DNA of 37,852 bases from contig NZ_NFHG01000023.1 in assembly GCF_002159265.1 (NCBI RefSeq), forward strand, positions 1 through 37,852, written 5' to 3'. The translations under genes and the position numbers were made by a program. This DNA is from Flavonifractor sp. An82 (GTDB lineage Bacteria > Bacillota > Clostridia > Oscillospirales > Oscillospiraceae). Shown piece by piece: positions 1 through 9,030 of this stretch (the first letter of the stretch is position 1; every line of letters begins with the position of its first letter). The notes under the pieces are model-generated. The model was not told the DNA's origin. It searched no databases and saw nothing but the letters and a program-made list of their open reading frames with translations.

Positions 1-544
1 CCTCGGCGAATTTCAGGTACTCCGCCTTTGTCCAGAACAGCATTTCACGTCCCTTGGGCTTGCCCATATTGCCCGCCTGGGCAGCGGGATTGACCTTTAG
101 GTTGTAGTGCCGTACCGCATGGTTGAACACGGCGCTCAACTGATTGTGCAGCGTTTTTAAGTACACCGGAGAGTAGGGCTTGCCGTTCTTGTCCCGGTAA
201 CCCAGCATTTCATTCTGCCAGGCGATGACCTCCTTGGAGTGAATGTCGCACATCTTCCGCTTGCCGAAGTACGGCACCAACTTCTTGTAGAGGATATGCT
301 CTTTCGTCCCCCAGGTGTTTTCCTTGATACGGCCTTTCATGTCCGCCACATAGACAGCCACGAAGTTTTCAAAGGTCATTTCCAGGTCGGCGGTCTGTTG
401 TTGCAGGAATGTCCGCTCCCACTCCAGAGCCTCCCGCTTGGTGGGAAAGCCCCGTTTCATTTTCTTTACTTTCTTGCCCGTCCAGTCCTCGTAGTAAAAG
501 GACGCATACCATGTGCCCTTTGCCTTGTCTTTGTATGCCGGCAT
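1..544 (-). CDS. Tyrosine recombinase (integrase), N-terminal part, cut by window edge
   Basis: Reading the minus strand from the ATG at 544 gives 181 residues without a stop before the edge. The start MPAYKDKAKGTWYASFYYED matches the small arm-type DNA-binding domain of phage/ICE integrases (residues about 1-55), and residues about 56-165 (around FENFVAVYVADMKGR and YLKTLHNQLSAVFNHAV) fit the SAM-like core-binding domain. The catalytic domain with the R-H-R-Y residues lies outside the window. The enzyme would join element and chromosome at att sites. It follows a small excisionase-like gene, as in Tn916-like and phage modules. Family call from recognisable domain pattern; whether the gene is intact cannot be seen. 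Confidence 0.85.
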   Translation of the reverse strand, partial: MPAYKDKAKGTWYASFYYEDWTGKKVKKMKRGFPTKREALEWERTFLQQQTADLEMTFENFVAVYVADMKGRIKENTWGTKEHILYKKLVPYFGKRKMCDIHSKEVIAWQNEMLGYRDKNGKPYSPVYLKTLHNQLSAVFNHAVRHYNLKVNPAAQAGNMGKPKGREMLFWTKAEYLKFAE

Positions 545-557
545 TGTGGTTCCCTCC

Positions 558-746
558 TTATTGTCTGTCCCGCAGCCCATAGAATTTTTCCTCGAAGTAG
601 CGCCTGCTTACCCGTCCGGGAATGGTGAGAAAGCCTTTTTTCTTCAGCTCCTCGTTCATCTCCCGCACCAGCTTGTAGGCGTAGGGCTTGGAAATGCCCA
701 GCTCCCTGGCGACCTCCTCTGCTCTCACAAACAGCTCCTTTTCCAT
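558..746 (-). CDS. Small HTH protein, excisionase-like
   Basis: A 62-residue protein starting MEKELFVRAEEVARELGIS. I chose the ATG at 746 because an AGGAGGTG ribosome site ends 6 bases upstream; a GTG at 755 lies inside that site. Residues about 8-30 form a helix-turn-helix (AEEVARELGISKPYAYKLV), followed by a short basic wing. Proteins of this size next to an integrase usually are excisionases or directionality factors, or MerR-like helix-turn-helix adaptors. It is read from a consensus promoter in the gap to the divergent repressor and is 13 bases upstream of the integrase start, so the two are probably one transcript. Function inferred from size, fold and context. Confidence 0.7.
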   Translation of the reverse strand: MEKELFVRAEEVARELGISKPYAYKLVREMNEELKKKGFLTIPGRVSRRYFEEKFYGLRDRQ

Positions 747-768
747 GGTCAGCACCTCCTTATTTTAG

Positions 769-852
769 TTTCGCAAATATGTTAATGTCACCATCTTCAT
801 TATACATTAACATAAGTGTTAATGTCAAGAATTTATTTCGCATTTTTGTTAA
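769..852. promoter_or_regulatory. Operator cluster of an integration switch
   Basis: Two kinds of repeat are visible. GTTAATGT occurs at 781-788 (plus), 804-811 (minus) and 818-825 (plus). A longer 17-base repeat, TTTCGCANNTNTGTTAA-like, occurs at 769-785 and 836-852 with 14 of 17 bases the same. They cover the promoter of the excisionase-integrase side. Such an array between a divergent repressor and excisionase is what a CI-like switch needs; the binding protein is inferred to be the adjacent XRE protein. Confidence 0.6.
799..828 (-). promoter_or_regulatory. Promoter of excisionase-integrase transcript
   Basis: Minus strand TTGACA (828-823), 18-base spacer, TATAAT (804-799): both hexamers are perfect sigma-A matches. 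The spacer and -35 contain two copies of the GTTAATGT repeat, so a protein bound there would block this promoter. Confidence 0.8.
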
Positions 853-860
853 AGATTATC

Positions 861-889
861 TTGCATCTTTCGCTTTTTTGCGCTATACT
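861..889 (+). promoter_or_regulatory. Promoter of the XRE repressor
   Basis: TTGCAT (861-866), 17-base spacer, TATACT (884-889) on the plus strand, 23 bases before the repressor ATG. It diverges from the excisionase promoter. Confidence 0.7.
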
Positions 890-912
890 ATTGGCAAAGG
901 CGGTGGGATATT

Positions 913-1470
913 ATGACAGTCGGAGACAAGATAAAGAAAATCCGCACCTTTCGAGGCATGACACAAAAGGAATTGGGGCTTGCTATCGGCTTTGAGGAAA
1001 AGGGAGCGGACAACCGGATCGCCCAGTATGAGACGAATTACCGTGTTCCGAAACGGGAACTGCTGGACAAGATGGCCGAGGCGCTGCGGGTAGACCGCCA
1101 GAACTTCTACACCATCGCCCCCGGCTCTGCCGAGGACTTCATGCGGACATTCTTCTGGCTGGACGAGGACAGCCCTGGCGCTATCCGCCTGTTCCAACTT
1201 GTCCGCAATCCGGGCAGAGCAGGGGCCGCTGATGATACCGCTGTACGGTACAATGATAGCGATGACTGGCCCGCACACCCTCCCGTGGGTATGTACTTCC
1301 AGTATGGCCTTGTGGACGAGTTCATGCGGGAATGGCTTTTTCGTCAGCAGGAGTTACACGCCGGGGAGATCACCAGGGAAGAGTATTTTGAATGGAAACT
1401 CAACTGGCCCCATACCTGCGACGATGGCCTGGAAAGCGAATATTATATCCCTTGGCGGAAAAATAAATAA
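913..1470 (+). CDS. XRE-family (Cro/C1-type HTH) repressor of the integrative element
   Basis: A 185-residue protein. Residues about 5-65 form a Cro/C1 helix-turn-helix: GDKIKKIRTFRGMTQKELGLAIGF, then a recognition-helix region with ADNRIAQYETNYRVPKRELLDKMAEAL, typical of the HTH_3 family. The C-terminal two thirds (rich in Trp, Asp and Glu) shows no domain I recognise. It faces away from the excisionase-integrase pair across a gap with repeated operators and has its own promoter, so it is probably the maintenance repressor of the element. The ribosome site is weak (GGCGGTGGG). A bidirectional terminator follows directly. Confidence 0.8.
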   Translation: MTVGDKIKKIRTFRGMTQKELGLAIGFEEKGADNRIAQYETNYRVPKRELLDKMAEALRVDRQNFYTIAPGSAEDFMRTFFWLDEDSPGAIRLFQLVRNPGRAGAADDTAVRYNDSDDWPAHPPVGMYFQYGLVDEFMREWLFRQQELHAGEITREEYFEWKLNWPHTCDDGLESEYYIPWRKNK

Positions 1471-1528
1471 GACAAGCAAAAAAACCGCCCTGCTGAATTT
1501 GTCGTTCAGCAGGGCGGTTTTGCTTGTC
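1471..1528. terminator. Bidirectional intrinsic terminator
   Basis: Stem 1485-1497 (CCGCCCTGCTGAA) pairs with 1505-1517; it is lengthened by AAAA/TTTT and GACAAGC/GCTTGTC (1471-1477 with 1522-1528) around a small A bulge. On the minus strand the stem is followed by seven T, so it can stop guaA transcripts; on the plus strand it ends the repressor gene. Confidence 0.8.
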
Positions 1529-1570
1529 CCTTTGTGATTATTCTCTTGGGAATACCGGGCGAACACGAAT

Positions 1571-1589
1571 AGTATCAATCCAGTATCAA
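1571..1589. repeat. Two direct repeats, possible integrase arm sites
   Basis: AGTATCAA occurs at 1571-1578 and again at 1582-1589, start to start 11 bases, about one helical turn. They lie about 60-80 bases from the 3' end of guaA, inside the presumed element end. Arm-type integrase sites are short spaced repeats of this sort. Role is inference only. Confidence 0.35.
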
Positions 1590-1647
1590 GAGCCACAGCG
1601 ATGGGCAAAAAAGCCTGTATTCATGCGGGTTTGCGCCGTTTTGACGG

Positions 1648-1675
1648 TCATTCCCACTCGATGGTAGCCGGGGGC
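1648..1675 (-). other. Probable attachment site: conserved 3' end of guaA
   Basis: The last codons of guaA (…PPATIEWE, stop) are highly conserved, and the guaA 3' end is an established target for tyrosine-recombinase islands. Here a recombination module lies just beyond it. The partner att repeat is not in the window (the integrase runs off the left edge), so the crossover core cannot be fixed. Confidence 0.45.
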
Positions 1676-3189
1676 TTGCTGGTGATGTCGTAGACAATAC
1701 GGTTGATGCCCTTGACCTCATTGACGATACGGGTGGAGATCCGGTCCAGCACGTCATAGGGGATGCGGGCCCAGTCAGCGGTCATGAAGTCGCTGGTGGT
1801 AACGGCACGGAGGGCCAGGGTATAGTCGTAGGTCCGGCCGTCACCCATGACGCCCACGGAACGGGTGTTGGTGAGTACCGCGAAGTACTGGTTGATGTTC
1901 TTGTCCTCACCAGCGGCAGCAATCTCCTCCCGGTAGATGGCGTCGGCATCCCGGAGGGTGTCCAGCTTCTCCTTGGTCAGGTCGCCGATGACCCGGATCG
2001 CCAGGCCAGGACCGGGGAAGGGCTGGCGCATGACCAGATACTCGGGCAGGCCCAGCTCACGGCCCAGCTGACGGACCTCGTCCTTAAAGAGCAGGCGCAG
2101 AGGCTCGATGATCTCTTTGAAGTCCACATAGTCGGGCAGACCGCCCACGTTGTGGTGGCTCTTGATGACGGCGGCATCGCCGGCGCCCGACTCAATGACG
2201 TCGGGATAGATGGTACCCTGCACCAGATAATCCACCCGGCCGATCTTCTTGGCCTCTTCCTCAAAGACCCGGATGAACTCCTCGCCGATGATCTTGCGCT
2301 TGCGCTCGGGCTCGGCCTCACCGGCCAGCTTCAGCAGGAAGCGGGTCTCGGCGTCCACCCGGACAAAATTGATGTCCCAGCGGGCAAAGGCGGCCTCCAC
2401 CTCGTCGCCCTCGTTCTTGCGCATGAGGCCGTGGTCCACGAACACACAGGTCAGCTGCTTGCCCACAGCCTCGGCCAGCAGAGCGGCCGCCACGGAGGAG
2501 TCCACACCACCGGACAGGGCCAGCAGCACCTTGCCGTCCCCCACCTTCTCCCGGATGTCCCGGATGGCGGTGTTCTTGTAGTCCCCCATGGTCCAGTCGC
2601 CGGTGGCGCCGCACACCTCATAGAGGAAGTTGCGGATCATATCAACGCCGTGCTGGGTATGATTGACCTCGGGGTGGTACTGCACGCCGTAGAAGCCCCG
2701 CTTCTCGTCGGCAATGGCCACGTTGGGGCAGGCGTCGGTATGGGCGGTGAGGGCAAAGCCCTCGGGCACCTTAGCCATATAGTCGCCGTGGCTCATCCAG
2801 GAAATGCCCTGCTCCGGCAGGCCCTTGAAAAGCTTACAGGCGGTGTCGTAGTAGGTCTCGGTCTTGCCGTACTCCCGGGCGGTATCCTCCTGAGCGGCTG
2901 TGACCTGACCGCCCAGGGTGTGGGCCATCAATTGGCAGCCGTAGCAGATTCCCAGCACGGGCACACCCAGCTCAAAGATGGCGGGGTCCACATGGGGGGC
3001 CTTCTCATCATACACGCTGTTGGGGCCGCCGGTGAAGATGAAGCCGATGGGCTCCATGGCCTTCAGCTGCTCCAGGGGGGTGGTATAGGGCTTGACCTCG
3101 CAGTACACGCCGCACTCACGGACACGACGGGCAATGAGCTGGTTGTACTGGCCGCCAAAGTCCAGAACGATCACGGTCTGATGGGACAT
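1648..3189 (-). CDS. guaA: GMP synthase (glutamine-hydrolysing)
   Basis: 513 residues, the usual length. It makes GMP from XMP, ATP and glutamine in the cytoplasm. The N-terminal class I amidotransferase domain (about 1-195) has the nucleophile Cys82 in [11 protein letters not shown] and the His172/Glu174 pair in YHPEV. The ATP pyrophosphatase domain starts with the PP-loop SGGVDS at 226-231. The C-terminal dimerisation domain ends in PPATIEWE. The start follows GAAGGAA. It stands alone on the minus strand, downstream of an acyltransferase gene from which a 68-base gap separates it, and its 3' end borders the integrative element. Confidence 0.98.
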   Translation of the reverse strand: MSHQTVIVLDFGGQYNQLIARRVRECGVYCEVKPYTTPLEQLKAMEPIGFIFTGGPNSVYDEKAPHVDPAIFELGVPVLGICYGCQLMAHTLGGQVTAAQEDTAREYGKTETYYDTACKLFKGLPEQGISWMSHGDYMAKVPEGFALTAHTDACPNVAIADEKRGFYGVQYHPEVNHTQHGVDMIRNFLYEVCGATGDWTMGDYKNTAIRDIREKVGDGKVLLALSGGVDSSVAAALLAEAVGKQLTCVFVDHGLMRKNEGDEVEAAFARWDINFVRVDAETRFLLKLAGEAEPERKRKIIGEEFIRVFEEEAKKIGRVDYLVQGTIYPDVIESGAGDAAVIKSHHNVGGLPDYVDFKEIIEPLRLLFKDEVRQLGRELGLPEYLVMRQPFPGPGLAIRVIGDLTKEKLDTLRDADAIYREEIAAAGEDKNINQYFAVLTNTRSVGVMGDGRTYDYTLALRAVTTSDFMTADWARIPYDVLDRISTRIVNEVKGINRIVYDITSKPPATIEWE

Positions 3190-3257
3190 TCAAGTTCCTT
3201 CTTTCTATGGAGTCTATGGTTTTCCAAAGCATTACGCAACAATTACAGTTTAGAATA

Positions 3258-4286
3258 TCATATTTTTTCCCCGGGCGCAATATTTTTCCCGCCGGCGAAC
3301 CGCCTTTGAAGCAGGCGGTACCATCCCCCGCCCAGGAAAAAGCCGGTGCAGCGGCCCACTGCCGGATTGCCCAGCAGGAGCAGCAGTCCCGCCCACACCA
3401 CCAGCACCTGCCACGGCTGGACCAGCAGCCAGGGATATTTCAGGCGGATCAAATGAAAGAAAAATCCGTGGAGCAGGTAGATGGACAGGGTATTCTGCCC
3501 CAGGCTGGTCACCACCGGGATTCTGCGCTTGAGATGGGGTGCAAGACCCACAAACAGGAGGAAGATCGCGCTGGCGGCGCAGCACATAATCAGTGCCCGT
3601 ATCTGCCAGCTGTAGCCCAGATCCTCATAGCCGTAGGCCCCCAGCATCATTTTTGCGGTCACGCCCCGCTCCAGTAGCAGCCACTCCAGGAACAGGCAGC
3701 ACAGGGCGGCAACGCCCAGAACCACAGCTCTGCAGGTCCGACCTGCCTCTTTCCAGCGGCTGCGCAGACCCTCCGCCCGTCTGAAGTAGTAACCCATCAA
3801 AAACCAGGGCTGGAAGGCGATGATCCGGGAGGCGCTCCACTGATAGTCGATACTCTTGTCAAAGCCAACCAGCAGCGCCAGGACCACCGACGCCGCCACC
3901 ATCAGCCCCTGCTTTACAGGGAACGGCGTATCATATACCGGCAGCAGGAGGGTATAGACCATCAGCACAAAGAGATACCACAGGATCCAATAGGGCCTGG
4001 AAAACTGAACATGGACCCATGGGTCCCCCAACTTTTCCACAAAGGCGGTGTACAGCCACTGGAGGACCAGATAGGGCAGCGCCATGCCGAAGATCCATTT
4101 CGTCCGGTCAAATCTGGCAAACATGCCGCTGAGAAACAGAAAGGCGGGCATATGGAAGGAGTAGATCAGCCCGTAGAGGAGTTCCCTGCGGGGAAATTCC
4201 CCCGCGATCTCCAGCAGGTGCCCCAGCACCACCAGTGCCATCAGCAGGAAGCGAATATTATCATACTGATATTCCCGTTTTCTCAT
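3258..4286 (-). CDS. Membrane acyltransferase, acyltransferase-3 / fucose 4-O-acetylase-like (COG3594-type)
   Basis: 342 residues from the ATG at 4286 (GGCGG 7 bases upstream); a longer reading frame to 4316 is possible. About ten hydrophobic segments fill the protein. The signature DNIRFLLMALVVLGH near the N-terminus and FHMPAFLFLSGMF at about 44-56 are typical of integral-membrane O-acetyltransferases that modify sugars or cell-wall polymers, using acetyl-CoA from the cytoplasm. A helix with SLGQNTLSIYLLHGF near the C-terminus also fits. The substrate is unknown and no sugar-polymer genes lie nearby. Confidence 0.8.
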   Translation of the reverse strand: MRKREYQYDNIRFLLMALVVLGHLLEIAGEFPRRELLYGLIYSFHMPAFLFLSGMFARFDRTKWIFGMALPYLVLQWLYTAFVEKLGDPWVHVQFSRPYWILWYLFVLMVYTLLLPVYDTPFPVKQGLMVAASVVLALLVGFDKSIDYQWSASRIIAFQPWFLMGYYFRRAEGLRSRWKEAGRTCRAVVLGVAALCCLFLEWLLLERGVTAKMMLGAYGYEDLGYSWQIRALIMCCAASAIFLLFVGLAPHLKRRIPVVTSLGQNTLSIYLLHGFFFHLIRLKYPWLLVQPWQVLVVWAGLLLLLGNPAVGRCTGFFLGGGWYRLLQRRFAGGKNIAPGEKI

Positions 4287-4361
4287 ACCTGTTCCGCCTT
4301 CTCTCTCTTCCCACACGTCCTGTTCAGGATAGCATGTTTTTCCCCATCCCGCAACAAGGCA

Positions 4362-4394
4362 AAATCCGCCGGACCATATGGGTCCGGCGGATTT
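4362..4394 (-). terminator. Terminator of the lipoprotein pair
   Basis: Perfect 14-base stem AAATCCGCCGGACC (4362-4375) with 4381-4394 around a 5-base loop, directly after the stop of the downstream lipoprotein gene; the T-run on the minus strand is short (TTTTG). Confidence 0.75.
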
Positions 4395-4398
4395 CTCT

Positions 4399-5043
4399 TT
4401 AGTCCTTCACCTCTGCGCCGCCCCATTCCACGGCAGTGAAGCCGGTGCGCTCTGGAGCGGTGAGGATCTGGTGCTCCATCTCCACCGGCTGGTCCAACTC
4501 CTGCCAGGCCATAAACACCCGGATCAGGGTATCAGGTACCGGGTCGATGGTAAGCACAGCACTGTCAGTGTAGGCCGTAGTCTGGAAAGAAATCAGATTC
4601 CAGGCGTTCCCTTCCATCCTGGGCAGCCAGTAAATAATAAACTCGTTGGCCTCTTGTTCCGTCAAACCCAGGTCAGTCAGAGCACCCTCCAGGAAAGCGG
4701 CGGTGTCCGCCCCCGCCACGCAGAAGCCGGTGGAGAAATCATACTCTGTGTCCGTCTCCCCCTCCCAGAACAGGCAGTAGTATTCCCTGCCGGTAAGGGG
4801 ATCAGTGAGGGTACCGTCGGGAGAAGCGTCCACCGTCCACCCCTCCCCGTACGCCGGGTAGGTGGAGGTCAGTTCCCCGTCAAAGTCCAGCGTAACGGAG
4901 ACTTGTGTCTCCCGCTCGGGATAAAGATAAATCACTGGCTTGGCAGGGGCCACGGCACCATCCTCATGTACGTTTTTCGCACAGCCAGCCAGCCCGGCAC
5001 CCAGCAGGGTCAAAGCCAGCATCAGCAGTAGCCATTTTTTCAT
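4399..5043 (-). CDS. Lipoprotein with KPVIYLYP motif, downstream copy
   Basis: 214 residues from the ATG at 5043 (GGAGG 7 bases upstream). The start overlaps the stop of the upstream paralogue (ATGA, 5043-5040), so the two are translationally coupled. The N-terminus MKKWLLLMLALTLLGAGLAGC is a lipoprotein signal with lipobox LAGC (Cys at 21-22), so the mature protein should be anchored on the outer face of the membrane. The motif KPVIYLYPERETQVSV follows a short linker, then a compact domain rich in Trp, Tyr, Asp and Thr with two Cys. No enzyme motif that I recognise. It is close to a duplicate of its neighbour; the middle and C-terminal parts (from DTEYDFSTGF) are almost identical. Confidence 0.8.
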   Translation of the reverse strand: MKKWLLLMLALTLLGAGLAGCAKNVHEDGAVAPAKPVIYLYPERETQVSVTLDFDGELTSTYPAYGEGWTVDASPDGTLTDPLTGREYYCLFWEGETDTEYDFSTGFCVAGADTAAFLEGALTDLGLTEQEANEFIIYWLPRMEGNAWNLISFQTTAYTDSAVLTIDPVPDTLIRVFMAWQELDQPVEMEHQILTAPERTGFTAVEWGGAEVKD

Positions 5044-5666
5044 CGCGCTACCTCCGTTCCTCCCCACTCCACGGCGGTGAAGCCGATGCGCTCCGGGGCA
5101 GTAAGGTTCTGGGTCTCCACCTCTACCGGCTCGTCCAGGCCCTGCCAGGCCATGAATACCCGGATCAGGGTATCAGGTACCGGGTCAATGGTAAGCACCG
5201 CGCTGTCGGTGTAGGCCGTAGTCTGAAAGGAAATCAGGTTCCAGGCGTTTCCCTCCATTCTGGGCAGCCAGTAGATGATGAACTCGTTGGCCTCCTGTTC
5301 CGTCAGGCCAAGGTCGGCCAGAGCACCCTCCAAAAAAGCGGCGGTGTCCGCTCCCGCCACACAGAAGCCGGTGGAGAAGTCATACTCCGTGTCCGTCTCC
5401 CCCTCCCAGTACAGGCAGTAATACTGCCGCCCGGTGGAGGGATCGGTGAGGGTGCCATCTGGGGCCGCATCCACCGTCCAGCCATTTTCATAGGAAGGGT
5501 AAGTTGATGTCAGCGTGCCATCATAGTCCAGTTTGACATTCACCTGGGTCTCCTCCTCCGGGTAGAGGTAGATCACCGGCTTCTCCGTGGTTGCCTCCAT
5601 GACGCACCCGGACAGTCCCACGGCCAACAGTCCCGCCGCCAAAGCCATTGCCAACCATCTGCGCAT
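5040..5666 (-). CDS. Lipoprotein with KPVIYLYP motif, upstream copy
   Basis: 208 residues from the ATG at 5666, with GGAGGAG 5-6 bases upstream. The signal peptide MRRWLAMALAAGLLAVGLSGC has lipobox LSGC. KPVIYLYPEEETQVNV follows at about residues 29-44, then the same domain as in the downstream copy. By eye the two are about four fifths identical; differences cluster in the signal, the linker and the region around YPSYENGWTV. First gene of a two-gene operon ended by a strong hairpin. A TATAAT (5703-5698) lies upstream but with a poor -35. The KPVIYLYP domain occurs in other clostridial surface proteins, function unknown. Confidence 0.8.
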   Translation of the reverse strand: MRRWLAMALAAGLLAVGLSGCVMEATTEKPVIYLYPEEETQVNVKLDYDGTLTSTYPSYENGWTVDAAPDGTLTDPSTGRQYYCLYWEGETDTEYDFSTGFCVAGADTAAFLEGALADLGLTEQEANEFIIYWLPRMEGNAWNLISFQTTAYTDSAVLTIDPVPDTLIRVFMAWQGLDEPVEVETQNLTAPERIGFTAVEWGGTEVAR

Positions 5667-5739
5667 AAAAACTCCTCCTTCCAAATTCTGTCCTGTTATT
5701 ATATCAGACGAATTTGAAAGGAGGAAGTTCCCATTTTAT

Positions 5740-8700
5740 TTAGATCTGGGTAATATCAATGGGCCGCAGGTCGGAGGGCCGGCCCTGGGCACGGACGGTG
5801 AGCATGGCCCGGGCGGTGTCGATGGCGGTGATACAGGCCACGCTGTGCTCCACGGTGGAGCGGCGGATGCGGAAGCCGTCGGTATCGTGGCGGCGGCCCC
5901 GGGTGGGGGTGTTGATGACCAGATCCACGGTGCCCGAGGCGATCATGTCCAGAATATTGGGGTGGGCCTCAGAGACGCGGGCCACCTTACGGGCGGGGAT
6001 GCCGGCGGCGTTGAGGGCGTCGCAGGTACCGCTGGTGGCCAGGATCTCGATGCCCATGTCAGCAAAGCCCTGCGCGATGCCGATGATCTCTCCCTTGTCC
6101 TCATCCTTGACGGTGATGATGATGCGTCCGCCCTTCTTGGGGGCCTTCATGTTGGCACCCTTGAAGGCCTTCAGCAGGGCCTGGGGGAAGGACTCGGCCA
6201 GGCCCAGGCACTCGCCGGTAGACTTCATCTCGGGGCCCAGGCCGGTATCCACGTCGGTGAGCTTCTCGAAGGAGAAGACGGGCATCTTCACGGCATAGTA
6301 GTCGGCCTCCTTATATATGCCGGTGCCGTAGCCCAGGTCCTTCAGCTTCTGGCCCAGCATGACCTTGGTGGCCAGGTCGATGATGGGCACGCCAGTAACC
6401 TTGGAGATATAGGGGATGGTACGGGAGGAGCGGGGGTTGACCTCGATGACGTACACCACGTCGTCGTAGATGACGAACTGGATGTTCACCAGGCCCACCA
6501 CCCCCAGGGCGCGGGACAGGTCATAGGTGTAGCGGTAGATGGTCTGCTTGTGCTTCTCCTCAATGTGAATGGGGGGATAGACGGAAATACTGTCGCCGGA
6601 GTGGACGCCGGCCCGCTCGATGTGCTCCATGATGCCGGGGATGAGCAGGTCCTCCCCGTCGAACACGCCGTCCACCTCCACCTCGCGGCCCATCAGGTAC
6701 TTGTCCACCAGGATGGGGTGCTCCTGCTCCACCTGGTTGATGATGCGCATGAACTCGGTGATGTTGCGGTCGTTGTAGGCGATCTCCATGCCCTGGCCGC
6801 CCAGCACGTAGGAGGGACGCACCAGCACAGGATAGCCCACCTCGTAGGCGGCCTCCAGGGCCTGCTCAGTGGTGAACACCGTCTTACCGGCGGCACGAGG
6901 GATGCCGCACTGGTTCAAAATTTCGTCAAACCGCTCCCGGTCCTCGGCGGCGTCCACGCCGTCGGCGGAGGTACCCAGGATGGGCACACCCATGTTGGTG
7001 AGAGCCTGTGCCAGCTTGATGGCGGTCTGGCCGCCGAACTGCACCACGGCGCCCCAGGGCTTCTCCAGCTCCACCACGGCCTCCACGTCCTCAGGGGTCA
7101 GAGGCTCAAAGTACAGCTTGTCGGCCACATCGAAGTCGGTGGACACGGTCTCGGGGTTGTTGTTGATGATAATGGTCTCATAGCCCAGGCGCTTGAAGGC
7201 CCAGACGGAATGGACGGAGCAGTAGTCGAACTCGATACCCTGGCCGATGCGGATGGGGCCGGAGCCCAGCACCAGCACCTTCTTCTTGTCCTGCCCGGGC
7301 CGGTGGGCCGCGGGAGTGGCGGCGGCCAGATAGGGAGCCTCCGGGATGTGGGGAGCCAGTTCGCCCACCTGGGGCAGATGGAGCTCCTCGGCGGCCTCGT
7401 TCTCCTCGTCATAGGTGGAGTAGTAGTAGGGGGTCTGGGCCTCAAACTCGGCGGCACAGGTATCCACCATCTTGAAGGCGGGGCGGATGCCGTAGCTCTC
7501 CCGCAGGGCCTTGATCTCTCCCCGCTCCTTGCCGGACAGGGCGGCGATCCAGGCGTCGGAGAAGCCCATCTCCTTGGCCATGCGCAGGGTATCGGCGTCC
7601 AGATGGCCGTGGTCCAGCTTGTCCTCCATGTCCACAATGTTCTGGAAGCGATCCAGGAACCACAGGTCGTACTTGGTGATCTTGTTGATCTTCTCGGGGG
7701 AGAAACCTCGGCGGAGGGCCTCGGCCACCACGAAAAGCCGCTGGTCGTCGATGTTTACCAGCCGGTCCTCGATCTCCTCGGTGTACAGCTCATCCAGGCC
7801 GGGCAGACGCAGGGACTTCACCGGCAGCTCCAGGGAGCGGATGGCCTTCATCAGGGCACCCTCGAAGGAGTTGCCGATGGCCATAACCTCGCCGGTGGCC
7901 TTCATCTGGGTGCCCAGGGTGCGGCTGGCGGTGGTGAACTTATCAAAGGGCAGGCGGGGGATCTTGAGCACGCAGTAGTCCAGGGTAGGCTCGAAGCAGG
8001 CGGTGGTCTTGCCGGTCACCGCATTGGGGATCTCGTCCAGGGTATAGCCCAGGGCGATCTTGGCGGCCACTTTGGCAATGGGGTAGCCGGTGGCCTTGGA
8101 GGCCAGGGCGGAGGAGCGGCTCACACGGGGATTGACCTCGATGACGGCGTACTCGAAGGAGTCGGGGTTCAGGGCCAGCTGCACGTTGCAGCCACCCTCG
8201 ATCTCCAGAGCGGAGATGATGTCCAGGGAGGCCTTCCGCAGCATTTGGAACTCCCGGTTGGCAAGGGTCTGGGTGGGGGCCACTACGATGGAGTCGCCGG
8301 TGTGGACGCCCACCGGGTCCACGTTCTCCATGGAACAGATCTGGATCACGTTGCCGGCAGAGTCCCGCATGACCTCGAACTCGATCTCCTTCCAGCCGGA
8401 GATGCACCGCTCGATGAGGACCTGGCCTACACGGGAGAGGTGAATACCCCGGTCGGCGATCTCCCGCAGGGACATCTCGTCATAGGCGATGCCGCCGCCG
8501 GTGCCGCCCAGGGTGTAGGCGGGGCGGACGATGACGGGATAGCCGATGCTCCCGGCGAAGGAAACGGCGTCCTCTACGCTCTCCACCACGTCGGAGATGA
8601 CGCAGGGCTGGCCGATGGCCTCCATGGCGTCCTTGAAGCCCTGGCGGTCCTCCGCCTTGCGGATGGACTCAGGGCTGGTGCCCAGCAGTTTCACGCCGTA

Positions 8701-9030
8701 CTGCTGCAGGATGCCCTGCTCGTGGAGGTTCATGGCCAGATTCAGGCCGGTCTGGCCGCCCAGGGTGGGCAGAATGGAGTCGGGCCGCTCCTTCTGGATG
8801 ACCTGCTCCACGCTGGCGATGTTCAGGGGCTCGATATACACATGGTCGGCGATGTCCTTGTCGGTCATGATGGTGGCGGGGTTGGAGTTAACCAGCACCA
8901 CCTCCACGCCCTCTTCCTTCAGGGCCCGGCAGGCCTGGGTGCCGGCGTAGTCAAACTCGGCGGCCTGGCCGATGACGATGGGGCCGGAGCCCAGCACCAG
9001 CACCTTCTTGATATTCGGATTCTTGGGCAT
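5740..9030 (-). CDS. carB: Carbamoyl-phosphate synthase large subunit
   Basis: 1096 residues, full length. It makes carbamoyl phosphate from bicarbonate, ATP and ammonia delivered by CarA, for pyrimidine and arginine synthesis. Two homologous ATP-grasp halves are visible, each beginning with a pre-ATP-grasp motif: [21 protein letters not shown] near residue 10 and [19 protein letters not shown] near residue 570. The C-terminal MGS-like allosteric domain (from about 940) contains [13 protein letters not shown] and [19 protein letters not shown]. Its ATG shares one base with the carA stop (TAATG) and follows GGGAGGTG inside carA. Confidence 0.98.
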   Translation of the reverse strand: MPKNPNIKKVLVLGSGPIVIGQAAEFDYAGTQACRALKEEGVEVVLVNSNPATIMTDKDIADHVYIEPLNIASVEQVIQKERPDSILPTLGGQTGLNLAMNLHEQGILQQYGVKLLGTSPESIRKAEDRQGFKDAMEAIGQPCVISDVVESVEDAVSFAGSIGYPVIVRPAYTLGGTGGGIAYDEMSLREIADRGIHLSRVGQVLIERCISGWKEIEFEVMRDSAGNVIQICSMENVDPVGVHTGDSIVVAPTQTLANREFQMLRKASLDIISALEIEGGCNVQLALNPDSFEYAVIEVNPRVSRSSALASKATGYPIAKVAAKIALGYTLDEIPNAVTGKTTACFEPTLDYCVLKIPRLPFDKFTTASRTLGTQMKATGEVMAIGNSFEGALMKAIRSLELPVKSLRLPGLDELYTEEIEDRLVNIDDQRLFVVAEALRRGFSPEKINKITKYDLWFLDRFQNIVDMEDKLDHGHLDADTLRMAKEMGFSDAWIAALSGKERGEIKALRESYGIRPAFKMVDTCAAEFEAQTPYYYSTYDEENEAAEELHLPQVGELAPHIPEAPYLAAATPAAHRPGQDKKKVLVLGSGPIRIGQGIEFDYCSVHSVWAFKRLGYETIIINNNPETVSTDFDVADKLYFEPLTPEDVEAVVELEKPWGAVVQFGGQTAIKLAQALTNMGVPILGTSADGVDAAEDRERFDEILNQCGIPRAAGKTVFTTEQALEAAYEVGYPVLVRPSYVLGGQGMEIAYNDRNITEFMRIINQVEQEHPILVDKYLMGREVEVDGVFDGEDLLIPGIMEHIERAGVHSGDSISVYPPIHIEEKHKQTIYRYTYDLSRALGVVGLVNIQFVIYDDVVYVIEVNPRSSRTIPYISKVTGVPIIDLATKVMLGQKLKDLGYGTGIYKEADYYAVKMPVFSFEKLTDVDTGLGPEMKSTGECLGLAESFPQALLKAFKGANMKAPKKGGRIIITVKDEDKGEIIGIAQGFADMGIEILATSGTCDALNAAGIPARKVARVSEAHPNILDMIASGTVDLVINTPTRGRRHDTDGFRIRRSTVEHSVACITAIDTARAMLTVRAQGRPSDLRPIDITQI

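Noticed and set aside
3190-3300. Possible purine riboswitch before guaA
   Set aside because: AT-rich leader, but none of the conserved purine-aptamer loop sequences can be seen.
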